Positions 17,745 to 26,150 of a stretch of 64,000 bases of DNA are shown piece after piece. Made by a program: the position numbers and the translations under genes. How positions within the stretch are numbered: the stretch's first letter is position 1; each line of letters begins with the position of its first letter. Under the pieces are notes generated by a model that ran no database searches, was not told the origin of the DNA, and saw only the letters and a program-made list of their open reading frames with translations. Origin of the DNA: BRH-c25 sp012519325 (GTDB lineage: Bacteria > Bacillota > Clostridia > Lutisporales > Lutisporaceae); NCBI GenBank assembly GCA_050950645.1, contig JBMNHZ010000018.1, forward strand, positions 124,001-188,000. Direction: 5' to 3'.

Positions 17745-19662
17745 GAAAAAAAGTGGTGCCAAAAACAGTCAGTGGATGGAAATTTGGCGCTCATTGAAAA
17801 GCAACAAGGTATCTCTTATATGTCTGATCTTTATTGTATTGCTTTTCCTTCTTTCTATTAGTGTTGATATAATTTTCGATTACGAAGAAGATATCATTAA
17901 GCAGGCGATTTCTGAGCGTTTACAGTTCCCAAGTATGCAGCACTGGTTCGGTACGGATGCATATGGCCGTGACTATTTTTCCCGTATTGTATATGCATCC
18001 CGAATAACAATGTTCATTGCTCTTGCCTCTACCTTTTTTGCTGCCTTATTCGGCATTTTGATAGGTGCTGGCACAGCATTCTTCAGTGCAAAGTTGGATA
18101 ACATCGTTCAGCGCTTGCTTGACATCGTCATGGCAGTCCCGACGATTCTGTTAGCCATCTGCGTCGTGGCAGTCCTTGGCGGGGGTGTTATTAATATGAT
18201 TATCGCCTTCACCATCTCTCAAATTCCAAAGTTTTCCCGTATTATCCGTTCAAGTGTGTTGGTAATAAAGGAAAATGAGTACATAGAAGCTGCTGAAGCT
18301 ATCGGCGAAAGCAAGATGCGTACGCTGATTACCCATTTAATTCCTAATACGCTGGGTATTGCGCTGGTGCAGATTACGATGAACATCAGTTATATCATAT
18401 TATCTACTGCGGCTCTTGGCTATTTGGGTCTGGGTGTTTCCGCCCCAGAGCCTGAGTGGGGCCTGATGCTCTCAGAAGCCCGTGAGTTCATGCGTTCCGA
18501 GCCTTATCTTATCTTAATTCCTGGTGTTGTAATTGTAGTTACTGCATTGGCATTCAACCTCCTGGGCGACGGTCTGCGTGACGCTATGGATCCGAAGCTA
18601 AAAGGTTACCGCAGAAGCAAAGGAAAGGAAGTACTGCCTGTACTGCCCATATCGGAGAATATATCCAAGGATGAGGTGCTGCGGATTAGTAACCTGCATG
18701 TAAAGTACAGCACACCGGATGGCGATGTGATGGCTGTAAACGATGTAAGCCTTTCCCTCAATAAAAGTGAAAGACTAGGTATAGTTGGCGAAACAGGCGC
18801 GGGAAAAACAACATTGGCGTTATCTATCCTGAGGTTGCTGCCCAAGGGTGTAGGAATTCCATACAAAGGTGACATTTACTTTAAAGGTGAGAGTATCCAT
18901 GCTATGGATGCAAAGAACATGCGTGCTATCCGCGGCAACCGTATCAGTATGATTTTCCAGGATCCCATGACCAGTTTGAACCCCATACTCACTGTGGGCG
19001 ATCAGATTGCTGAAGTGCTTCGCCAGCATGGAATACGTCGGCAAGATGCCGACAAGCGAGTGGATGAACTGTTGCAGTTGGTGGGAATTGAGCCGTCTCG
19101 TAAGATCTGTTATCCCAATCAGCTTTCCGGAGGCATGAAGCAGCGTATAGTTATTGCCATTGCCCTGGCCTGCGAGCCAGATTTGCTAATTGCCGATGAG
19201 CCTACTACTGCGCTGGACGTAACAATTCAGTCCCAGGTGCTGGCTATGATTGACGAAATACAGAAAAAACTTCAAACATCTCTCATTATGATTACGCATG
19301 ACTTTGGTATTGTGGCGGAATGCTGTGATAAGGTAGCCATTATGTATGCTGGTGAGATTATAGAATATGGTGAGATTGAACAGATATTTGATAAAGAGAA
19401 CCAGCATCACCCTTATACAGTAGGGCTGTTTAACAGTATTCCGGATCTGTACTCAAACCAAAAACGGTTGGATCCCATTCCCGGTCTGATGCCTGATCCC
19501 AGAGATTTGCCTAAGGGATGTGCTTTTGTTGACCGTTGCCCCTATCGCATGGAACTTTGCAAGAATAAAAAGCCTGTCGTACGGCAGTTACCGGATGGAA
19601 GGCAGATTAAATGCCATCTGTTTCTTGAGGATGAAAAAATAGAAGGGAGGACAGGATGTTGA
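17737..19662 (+). CDS. Fused permease-ATPase of the oligopeptide ABC transporter (DppC-DppD)
   Basis: The 641-residue protein joins two normally separate subunits. Residues ~1-295 are a DppC permease (N-terminal helix, HWFGTDAYGRDYFSRI motif, six helices, EAA motif YIEAAEAIGESKMRTLITHLIPN). Residues ~305-641 are a DppD ATPase: Walker A GETGAGKTT, Q-loop MIFQDPMTSLNP, signature LSGGMKQRIVIAIAL, Walker B LLIADEPTTALD and the C-terminal cysteine-rich tail (CAFVDRCPYRMELCKNKK) typical of peptide importers. TTG 17737 is read from an AGGAGGG site and overlaps the stop of the previous gene. Fusion is in frame with no stop between halves. Confidence 0.9.
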   Translation: MAKKKSGAKNSQWMEIWRSLKSNKVSLICLIFIVLLFLLSISVDIIFDYEEDIIKQAISERLQFPSMQHWFGTDAYGRDYFSRIVYASRITMFIALASTFFAALFGILIGAGTAFFSAKLDNIVQRLLDIVMAVPTILLAICVVAVLGGGVINMIIAFTISQIPKFSRIIRSSVLVIKENEYIEAAEAIGESKMRTLITHLIPNTLGIALVQITMNISYIILSTAALGYLGLGVSAPEPEWGLMLSEAREFMRSEPYLILIPGVVIVVTALAFNLLGDGLRDAMDPKLKGYRRSKGKEVLPVLPISENISKDEVLRISNLHVKYSTPDGDVMAVNDVSLSLNKSERLGIVGETGAGKTTLALSILRLLPKGVGIPYKGDIYFKGESIHAMDAKNMRAIRGNRISMIFQDPMTSLNPILTVGDQIAEVLRQHGIRRQDADKRVDELLQLVGIEPSRKICYPNQLSGGMKQRIVIAIALACEPDLLIADEPTTALDVTIQSQVLAMIDEIQKKLQTSLIMITHDFGIVAECCDKVAIMYAGEIIEYGEIEQIFDKENQHHPYTVGLFNSIPDLYSNQKRLDPIPGLMPDPRDLPKGCAFVDRCPYRMELCKNKKPVVRQLPDGRQIKCHLFLEDEKIEGRTGC

Positions 19663-20603
19663 ACAGCTTGGTTGAAACGAAAGCCTTGGTAAAGTACTTT
19701 TATACCAAAGCAGGTGTTGTCCATGCGGTGGAGAAAGTTGATATTTCCATCGCGCAGGGACAGACACTGGGCGTAGTCGGTGAAAGTGGCTGCGGGAAAA
19801 CTACATTAGGCCGATGCATTCTAAAACTAATTCCCCCTACAAGCGGGCAAGTGTTCTTTGAGGGTAAGGAAATCTTAACTGCTAGCCGCAGTGAATGGAA
19901 GAGTTTAAAGCAGCAGATGCAAATCATTTTTCAGGATCCATATTCAAGCCTGGATCCTCGAAAAACAGTGTTTAAACTCATCGCTGAACCTCTGGTAGTA
20001 AATCGTCTGTGCAAGAACAAACAGGAGATGCAAGACCGGATCTATGCAATCCTGGAAACGGTGGGATTGTCCTCGCGCTATGCCAATTCGTATCCCCATG
20101 AATTAGACGGCGGGCGCTGCCAACGCATCGGCATTGCTCGTGCTATGGTTATGAATCCAAAATTTGTGGTTTGTGACGAACCTGTATCTGCATTGGATGT
20201 GTCTATTCAGGCTCAGATCTTAAACCTGATGATGGATATGCAGGACGATACTGGTGTGGGATATATGTTCATCACTCACGACCTATCCGTAGTGAGGCAT
20301 GTTTCCCATAATATCGCTGTGATGTATCTGGGTGAGGTCATTGAGTTAACCAGCAAGGAAGAGCTCTTTGCAAATCCGGCTCACCCATACACAAAGGCGC
20401 TGCTAGCTGCACTGCCTGTTCCTGACGTGTCTCGGCGACATAAAGAACGCCATCTTATCAAGGGTGAAATCAGCAGCCCCATCGACCCCAAACCTGGATG
20501 CCGATTCGCTCCCCGCTGCCCGTACGCAGGTTCGATGTGCTTGGAACCACAACAAATGAAGGAAATTGCACCTGGTCATATGGTAAGGTGCTGCAATCTG
20601 TAA
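19656..20603 (+). CDS. Oligopeptide ABC transporter ATPase (DppF type)
   Basis: The 315-residue protein has Walker A GESGCGKTT, Q-loop IIFQDPYSSLDP, Walker B FVVCDEPVSALD and a C-terminal tail with four cysteines (CRFAPRCPYAGSMC...CC). The ABC signature reads LDGGRCQRIGIARAM rather than the usual LSGGQ; I believe this LDGGR form is common to one subfamily of DppF-like ATPases, so it is not necessarily inactive. It pairs with the ATPase half of the fused protein, whose end it overlaps by seven bases. ATG 19656 follows GGGAGGACAGG. Confidence 0.88.
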   Translation: MLNSLVETKALVKYFYTKAGVVHAVEKVDISIAQGQTLGVVGESGCGKTTLGRCILKLIPPTSGQVFFEGKEILTASRSEWKSLKQQMQIIFQDPYSSLDPRKTVFKLIAEPLVVNRLCKNKQEMQDRIYAILETVGLSSRYANSYPHELDGGRCQRIGIARAMVMNPKFVVCDEPVSALDVSIQAQILNLMMDMQDDTGVGYMFITHDLSVVRHVSHNIAVMYLGEVIELTSKEELFANPAHPYTKALLAALPVPDVSRRHKERHLIKGEISSPIDPKPGCRFAPRCPYAGSMCLEPQQMKEIAPGHMVRCCNL

Positions 20604-20636
20604 GTTTAGTCAAACTAAATATGGAGGGAATAATTT

Positions 20637-21509
20637 ATGTATGCAAAAATAAATGGAGTTGATTTGTTCTTTGATATTGAAGGAAAGCAATATGTACCTG
20701 ATGGTTCTGTAATGCGAAAAAAACCGGTCTGCTTTATACTGCATGGTGGCCCGGGTGTTAGCCATTATCATTTTCTACCGGCTTTCTCTGCATTGGCCGA
20801 TTCTATGCAGTTGGTCTTTATTGATCATCGGTGCTGCGGTCTCAGCGGAAAAGCGCCAATTGAGACTTGTTCCATGGAGCAGAATGCTGATGATGCGGAA
20901 GCATTGCGGCAATATCTGGGATTGGATAAAATCTTCTTACTGGGTATGTCTTATGGTGGAATGGTTGCACAAAAATATGCCCTTAAATATCAAGAGCATT
21001 TACAAGGCTTGATTCTTTGTTGTACTGCACCGAACTATCGTTATTTCGAGACATCTCCCGGTGTCGTAAGGAGAAGGGGTACACCTGAACAGATTGAGTT
21101 TGGTAAAAAGATGAATGAAAAAGGCTTGATAAAAACAGATGAGGAAATGAGAAAGCTTTTCAAATTGTTCGGATCGCTTTATCATTACCACTATGATAAA
21201 GCCGCTTGTGACGCGGCAGTTGATCGGGCAATTTATTCTCCTGAGGTTATCGCATATCAGCGAGGCCCTGCCGGTGAAATGAGAAGGTTTGATTTTTTGC
21301 CGGAACTTCATAAAATCAAGGTTCCTACGTTGATCCTAGCTGCTTCCGAGGATCATGCCATCCCTCCGGAACACTCCGTGGAAATTGCAAATGAGATTAA
21401 GCATGCTGAATTGACAATAATTCCCGAGGCTGGTCATGAAATAGGCGATGACAGACCGGATGTGACATTCCCGCTTATTCGGGATTTTGTGGCACGCAAC
21501 GCAGAATAA
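20637..21509 (+). CDS. Alpha/beta hydrolase, proline iminopeptidase-like (S33)
   Basis: This 290-residue cytoplasmic protein has the oxyanion-hole motif ILHGGPGVSHYHFLP, FIDHRCCGLSG, the nucleophile elbow GMSYGGMVAQ (catalytic serine), the acid in AASEDHAIPPEHS and the catalytic histidine in EAGHEIGDD. HGGPG plus D-x-R-G-like motifs point to peptidase family S33 (prolyl aminopeptidase). As last gene of cassette 1 it likely removes an N-terminal residue from an imported peptide or hydrolyses a related amide or ester. ATG 20637 follows GGAGGG. Confidence 0.82.
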   Translation: MYAKINGVDLFFDIEGKQYVPDGSVMRKKPVCFILHGGPGVSHYHFLPAFSALADSMQLVFIDHRCCGLSGKAPIETCSMEQNADDAEALRQYLGLDKIFLLGMSYGGMVAQKYALKYQEHLQGLILCCTAPNYRYFETSPGVVRRRGTPEQIEFGKKMNEKGLIKTDEEMRKLFKLFGSLYHYHYDKAACDAAVDRAIYSPEVIAYQRGPAGEMRRFDFLPELHKIKVPTLILAASEDHAIPPEHSVEIANEIKHAELTIIPEAGHEIGDDRPDVTFPLIRDFVARNAE

Positions 21510-21560
21510 CTGAGTTGTGATGCAGTTATTAGAAAATATGCCTGCAGTAAGTTTCTTATA

Positions 21561-21725
21561 TCACAGGGGATCTTCTGACTGGCAATATGGACGCTTGGCT
21601 TGTATGGAAGATCCCATGAAATTCTGGACACCGTTGGCTGGCGTATTGGTGGTATAAATATCTATGCTTTGGATGGTGGTATCGTATTTCCGATGCTGCC
21701 ACCCAATGGCCGCGGTATGGACTAA
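21561..21725 (+). pseudogene. Remnant of a second FGGY (glycerol-kinase-like) gene
   Basis: In one frame GDLLTGNMDAWLVWKIP corresponds to NLLVGTLDSWIIWKLTGG of the kinase at 10849. After a stop, the next frame reads EILDTVGWRIGGINIYALDGG, corresponding to ILTSVGWQINDKTSYVLEGG of the same kinase, ending with a stop at 21725. The two blocks are normally ~120 residues apart, so the fragment has an internal deletion as well as a frame change. It is a dead relic. The remaining bases from 21510 to 21848 hold nothing else I can name. Confidence 0.6.
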
Positions 21726-21848
21726 AATATTGGAGCTGTCTTTGGAACAGAAAAAATGAAAGTAAGCCTCAATAACAAAGACAGCGTGTTTTTGTCTCAT
21801 TTTTTACAAATTTACCTTCTCTCTTGTTGGGACTCCAATGCCCTTTAT

Positions 21849-22234
21849 CTACTTCTTCTGCATTTCCTTCCACTTAGCCAGAGCCTCAGCCATAGCGTTG
21901 TTTATCGGCTCCTCTTTTTTTTGATTTTGGAGGTACTTTTGTACCGTTCGCTTATCGCTGCTTTCCGTTCTTTCTTCCATGCGTTTGCTGAAGCTGGACA
22001 GCTTTTCACGGAAACCGCAGCTGCAGGTAAACAGGCGTCCTTCACCTTCCCCTTTAAGCTCCATTCTCTTATGACACTCAGGGCAGCGGGCATTGGAAAT
22101 CTGTGCAACTCCCTTTCGGTAGCCGCATTCCCTGTCCGGACAAATAAGCATTCTGCCTTTCTTGCCGTTTACCTCCAATAAGAACTTGCCGCATTCAGGG
22201 CAGCGGGTTCTTGTCATATTGTCGTGCCTGTATG
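21849..22234 (-). pseudogene. topB: C-terminal zinc-ribbon part of topoisomerase III, out of frame
   Basis: This frame encodes YRHDNMTRTRCPECGKFLLE, then CPDRECGYRKGVAQ, CPECHKRMELKG and FTCSCGFREKL: the Cys4 zinc-binding tail of Firmicutes topoisomerase III, ending with a Lys/Glu-rich helix. It continues the protein encoded at 22195-24036 but is separated from it by one extra base near 22231-22236. It has no start site of its own. Confidence 0.75.
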
Positions 22235-24036
22235 TCTTCAGTGCTGGATACAACAGCGGAAACCAGCTTCCCGGCATGGGTTCTTATATTGTTTATAAAA
22301 ATATTGGCATCGGCTTTTCCCTTGCTTATATCATAAAGCTGCTGCTCCCATTTTGCGGTCAGCTCGGCAGATCTTAGCTCTGAAGGAGCCAGGTCTATAA
22401 GCTGTATTCCTTTTGCGGTGGGATAAATCTCCTTGCCTTTTCTTTCGATATAGAAGGTATTAAACAGCTTTTCAATTATATCCGCTCTTGTTGCAGGCGT
22501 GCCTAAGCCGCTGGTTCTGTCCAGTGCTTCCCTCAAGGATTCATCCTCGATGAATTTTCCGGGGTGCTCCATGGCAGTAAGCAGTGTAGCCTCTGTATAC
22601 CGTGCAGGAGGCTTGGTTTTCCTGTTGATGGATTTTACGGATAAGAGCTTCAGCTTGTCTCCTTTTTGCATGGGAGGAAGGGACTGTTCCATGTCCTCGT
22701 CATCATTCACACTGCCGGTATTGTTCCGGTCATCATATACAGCCTTCCAGCCCAGGGATTTTGTCACTTTGCCCCTGGCAAACAGCTGCTCTCCCGATGC
22801 TTCCACCTTTACAGTTGTCTGCTCATACTGATAAGTGGGACTTAAAACTGCAAGAAAACGCTTTGCTACCAGGTCAAATATGTTGCGTTCTTCAGTGCTC
22901 AGGGCAGATAGCATAACGGGTTGTTCAGTAGGAATAATCGCATGATGATCGCTGACCTTGCTGTTATCAACCAAACGGCTAGTGGTATTTATTTTATTTC
23001 GAAGCAGATTATGTGCAATTGCGGCATAGGGGCCTATAGCTATGCTTTTTAGCCTGTCGGGAAGAGTCGGCACAATATCCGCAGTAATATGCCTTGAGTC
23101 CGTTCTTGGATATGTAAGCACCTTATGTCTCTCATACAAGGATTGCATTATTGAAAGAGTCTGTTTGGCTGAATACCCGTATCGCTTGTTGGCATCCCTC
23201 TGCAATTCGGTAAGGTCGTAAGCAAGAGGATGAGGCTCGTTTTTTGCTTCCTTCTTTATATCAACTATTTCTCCAGTCTGTCCGATAAGCTTGGAAACAA
23301 TGGCTTCCGCCTCTGCTTTGTCAAAGAGACGGGCATTGCCGTTCTTATCTTTCCAAAGCAATGTAAACCCGTTGACCTTTGCTTCAATGGTCCAATAGTC
23401 TCTGGGTACAAAGCTTTTTATTTCGTTTTCCCTTTGTACAATCATTGCCAGAGTGGGAGTCTGAACCCTGCCGGCGGACAGCTGAGCATTGTATTTGCAG
23501 GTAAGTGCTCGGGTCACATTCAGCCCTATAAGCCAATCTGCTTCAGCTCTGCATTGGGCAGCCTTATACAAATTGTCAAAATCCTTGCCGGGTCTGAGTT
23601 GATTGAAGCCGTCCCTTATTGCCTTATCAGTCTGAGAGGATACCCATAATCTCTTTATCGGCTTTTTGAAGCCTGCCTTTTCAATAATCCATCGGGCAAC
23701 CAGTTCTCCCTCACGTCCCGCGTCGGTAGCAATGACCAGTTCATCAATATCTTGTTGTTTCAAAAGGCTGCGGACAATTCCGTACTGTTTTGAGGTCTGT
23801 TTAATAACAACAAGCTCCATTTTATCAGGTAGCATAGGAAGGTCTTCAAGATTCCAGTTTTTATACTTATTGTTATAGGCTTCAGGGTCAGCTAAAGTAA
23901 CCAGATGGCCAAGTGCCCAGGTTACAATATATTTTTGCCCGGCAATATATCCGTTGTCGTTCTGATTACAGTTCAATACTTTTGCCAAGTCACGCCCTAC
24001 TGAGGGCTTCTCAGCTAAAACCAATATCTTTCCCAT
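22195..24036 (-). CDS. topB: DNA topoisomerase III, catalytic part (frameshifted before the zinc tail)
   Basis: The 613-residue frame carries the Toprim domain (KILVLAEKPSVGRDLAKVL...IATDAGREGELVARWII), the type IA core and the catalytic tyrosine in KVLTYPRTDSRHI. The enzyme relaxes and decatenates DNA by single-strand passage and helps resolve replication and recombination intermediates. All residues of the core are present, but after KLVSAVVSSTED the frame runs into a short unrelated tail ending at 22195, while the family's zinc-ribbon tail lies in another frame. Core activity may survive; the nucleic-acid-binding tail would be lost. A single-base sequencing error is an equally good explanation. 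Stand-alone gene with an AAGGAG site before ATG 24036. Confidence 0.85.
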   Translation of the reverse strand: MGKILVLAEKPSVGRDLAKVLNCNQNDNGYIAGQKYIVTWALGHLVTLADPEAYNNKYKNWNLEDLPMLPDKMELVVIKQTSKQYGIVRSLLKQQDIDELVIATDAGREGELVARWIIEKAGFKKPIKRLWVSSQTDKAIRDGFNQLRPGKDFDNLYKAAQCRAEADWLIGLNVTRALTCKYNAQLSAGRVQTPTLAMIVQRENEIKSFVPRDYWTIEAKVNGFTLLWKDKNGNARLFDKAEAEAIVSKLIGQTGEIVDIKKEAKNEPHPLAYDLTELQRDANKRYGYSAKQTLSIMQSLYERHKVLTYPRTDSRHITADIVPTLPDRLKSIAIGPYAAIAHNLLRNKINTTSRLVDNSKVSDHHAIIPTEQPVMLSALSTEERNIFDLVAKRFLAVLSPTYQYEQTTVKVEASGEQLFARGKVTKSLGWKAVYDDRNNTGSVNDDEDMEQSLPPMQKGDKLKLLSVKSINRKTKPPARYTEATLLTAMEHPGKFIEDESLREALDRTSGLGTPATRADIIEKLFNTFYIERKGKEIYPTAKGIQLIDLAPSELRSAELTAKWEQQLYDISKGKADANIFINNIRTHAGKLVSAVVSSTEDIQARQYDKNPLP

Positions 24037-24270
24037 TTTAAATCTCCTTACAAACGAATAAGTAGGGGTAATTTTTTATACCCCCATCTATTTTATCATT
24101 AACAGCAATTCTTTACACTATTTTTAAGCGAATTATCTGTACGGGGGCAGAGTTAGTTATTAAATGCTATAATTGCAGCCGGAACCTGTCAAATGGAAAT
24201 TGAGAGAAAAGCCGTTAAAAAAAATCAAAAAAACTCTTGTTAAAATTTAAGGAATATGGTAATATTATTG

Positions 24271-24285
24271 TAATAATAATTATTA
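24271..24285 (+). promoter_or_regulatory. PerR-box-like operator before rubrerythrin
   Basis: TAATAATAATTATTA is a perfect 7-1-7 palindrome matching the PerR consensus TTATAATNATTATAA in 12 of 14 defined positions. It lies 30 bases before the rubrerythrin start, where it would overlap a promoter. AT-rich context lowers certainty. Confidence 0.45.
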
Positions 24286-24315
24286 AAAAATAATGATTAA
24301 AGAGGAGGAGTTTAT

Positions 24316-24864
24316 ATGAAAAAATATGTTTGCACAATCTGTGGGTATGTTCATGAGGGGCCGGAAGCGCCGGAGGTTTGTCCGCAGTGTAAGGCACCGA
24401 AGGAAAAGTTCATATTGAAAAAAGAAGGAGTAAGGCAGTGGGCGGATGAACATAGAATAGGCGTAGCAAAGGATGTAGATCCGGAAATAATTGAGGGACT
24501 TAAAATGAACTTTATGGGTGAATGTACCGAGGTTGGAATGTATCTGGCAATGAGTCGCCAGGCGGACCGAGAGGGTTATCCGGAGATTGCCGAAGCATTT
24601 AAAAGATATGCTTTCGATGAAGCGGAACATGCTGCAAAGTTTGCCGAGCTTCTTGGAGAGGTTGTGGCCGCAGATACGAAGAAGAATCTGGAGATGAGGG
24701 TAGAAGCAGAGTTCGGAGCCTGCGAAGGCAAGAAGATCCTTGCAACAAAGGCAAAGCAGCTTAATTACGATGCAATCCACGATACGGTACATGAGATGTG
24801 CAAGGACGAAGCAAGGCACGGAGCAGGCTTTGAGGGGCTCCTGAAGAGGTATTTCGGAAAATAG
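24316..24864 (+). CDS. Reverse rubrerythrin (rubredoxin domain first)
   Basis: The 182-residue protein starts with a rubredoxin-like iron site (residues 5-22: CTICGYVHEG and CPQCKAPK) followed by a ferritin-like four-helix domain with di-iron ligands in FMGECTEVGMYL, FDEAEHAAKF, RVEAEFGACEG and DEARHGAGF. The rubredoxin-first order is that of reverse rubrerythrins, which reduce hydrogen peroxide and oxygen in anaerobes such as clostridia and are usually PerR-controlled. A strong AAAGAGGAGGAG site precedes ATG 24316. Single-gene unit with a PerR-like palindrome upstream. Confidence 0.93.
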   Translation: MKKYVCTICGYVHEGPEAPEVCPQCKAPKEKFILKKEGVRQWADEHRIGVAKDVDPEIIEGLKMNFMGECTEVGMYLAMSRQADREGYPEIAEAFKRYAFDEAEHAAKFAELLGEVVAADTKKNLEMRVEAEFGACEGKKILATKAKQLNYDAIHDTVHEMCKDEARHGAGFEGLLKRYFGK

Positions 24865-24990
24865 GAATGATAAAGAATAATATGCATATAAGAGGAGATG
24901 TATAAAGTTAATACATCTCCTTTTGCACTTTTTTATATTAGAGGCTGTAGAATTTTTCTGTATGGAGAGTAAAGGGGTAAAGCCTCGTGA

Positions 24991-25890
24991 TTAGCAGGTA
25001 TCGCCGAACGTTTGACGGTAATGCTCGATTAATTCGTCGCGAAACTGCTTGACCAGCGGCGGCATATATCGACTGCTGTCCCATAGGATGCGATGCGTTT
25101 GAAACAAATCTTCTCCTGCAATTGGTATCAACACAGTATTTGAGCCGATCAGCTGCTTCCATGATAGTTCCGGCATGATGCTGATACCTAGTCCATTATC
25201 TACGGCATGGCGTACATAAGAAGGATCCGCGCAATACATGCAAATATTGGGCTCGAGTCCATTGGACTGGCAGTAATTAATAAAATATGTATGCATTCGG
25301 AATCGTGTCGATAATAGGACGAAGCGCTCATTTTTTAGATCGTGTAGTGATATTTCTTGGAGCTGCGCAAGCGGATGTGTTTTATAAACAGCAATCAGCA
25401 GGCGCTCTCTCAATAAAGGGACCGATTTATCAAATTCGGGGCTGACCGGTAATGCGCTAATACACAGATTGCTGTGGAAAATTTTTTTCCCGCTGCTTAA
25501 ATCATCGGCACTGTTATTATGGTCAATGTAAAAATTCGCCTGCGGATGTTCGTGTGTAAAATGTGAAATGAACTTTAGAACGATGTCCCGGTTCGTATTA
25601 AGTAACAATCGAATATTGTTTGAATCAACGTCCTTATCATTGCAAATAGAAAGGACCGCGTCAGATATTCCCAGCAGAGCTCTATCGATCCGCATATAGA
25701 ATTCCTTACCTTTTTCTGTCATACGCAAGCGATTGCCAGTTCGTTCAAAAAGCTTAATGCCCAATTCATGCTCCAGGCGGGAAATAGTCTTTGACATGGC
25801 TGGTTGTGGCACAAGATGCTCCTTAGCGGCACGTGTGATATTTTCATATTTTGCAACGGTGCAGAAATATTTTAATTGTAACAATTCCAT
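24991..25890 (-). CDS. LysR-family transcriptional regulator
   Basis: The 299-residue protein has the N-terminal winged helix-turn-helix (ELLQLKYFCTVAKYENITRAAKEHLVPQPAMSKTI read as the standard LysR start, residues 1-60), followed by the periplasmic-binding-like effector domain. It lies divergent from the branched-chain-amino-acid-type transporter operon with 260 bases between them, the classic position for a LysR activator of that operon; the inducer is probably the transported compound or a breakdown product. That link is inference from position. Confidence 0.88.
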   Translation of the reverse strand: MELLQLKYFCTVAKYENITRAAKEHLVPQPAMSKTISRLEHELGIKLFERTGNRLRMTEKGKEFYMRIDRALLGISDAVLSICNDKDVDSNNIRLLLNTNRDIVLKFISHFTHEHPQANFYIDHNNSADDLSSGKKIFHSNLCISALPVSPEFDKSVPLLRERLLIAVYKTHPLAQLQEISLHDLKNERFVLLSTRFRMHTYFINYCQSNGLEPNICMYCADPSYVRHAVDNGLGISIMPELSWKQLIGSNTVLIPIAGEDLFQTHRILWDSSRYMPPLVKQFRDELIEHYRQTFGDTC

Positions 25891-26150
25891 GGCAGTATAA
25901 CCTCTTTTTTTAATACTACTTTTCTAATACTGTAAAAAGTATAGCAAATATCACTATACATTACAAGATATACCTTATATAATAATATGTATTTGTGCTT
26001 TTACAATACCAGTGCTAAAATAAATTTATCACGAACAAACCGTTGAAAATATTATGAAATATGTATACTTGATACCCATTGTTAATTGCTTTTTGTATGC
26101 TATGACGGAAGTCATAAATTATACCATGAATTATATGAGGAGGGAAACAG
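25891..26150. promoter_or_regulatory. Divergent regulatory region between the lysR gene and cassette 2
   Basis: This AT-rich 260-base region must hold both promoters and LysR sites. A small dyad ATGAC-GGAA-GTCAT (26102-26115) lies 35 bases before the lipoprotein gene; GTATAC and other short dyads occur near 26060. No single element stands out as decisive. Confidence 0.4.

Noticed and set aside
19656..20603. DppF signature LDGGR as an inactivating change
   Set aside because: As far as I recall this form is common in one DppF-like subfamily; Walker A, Walker B and Q-loop are intact.
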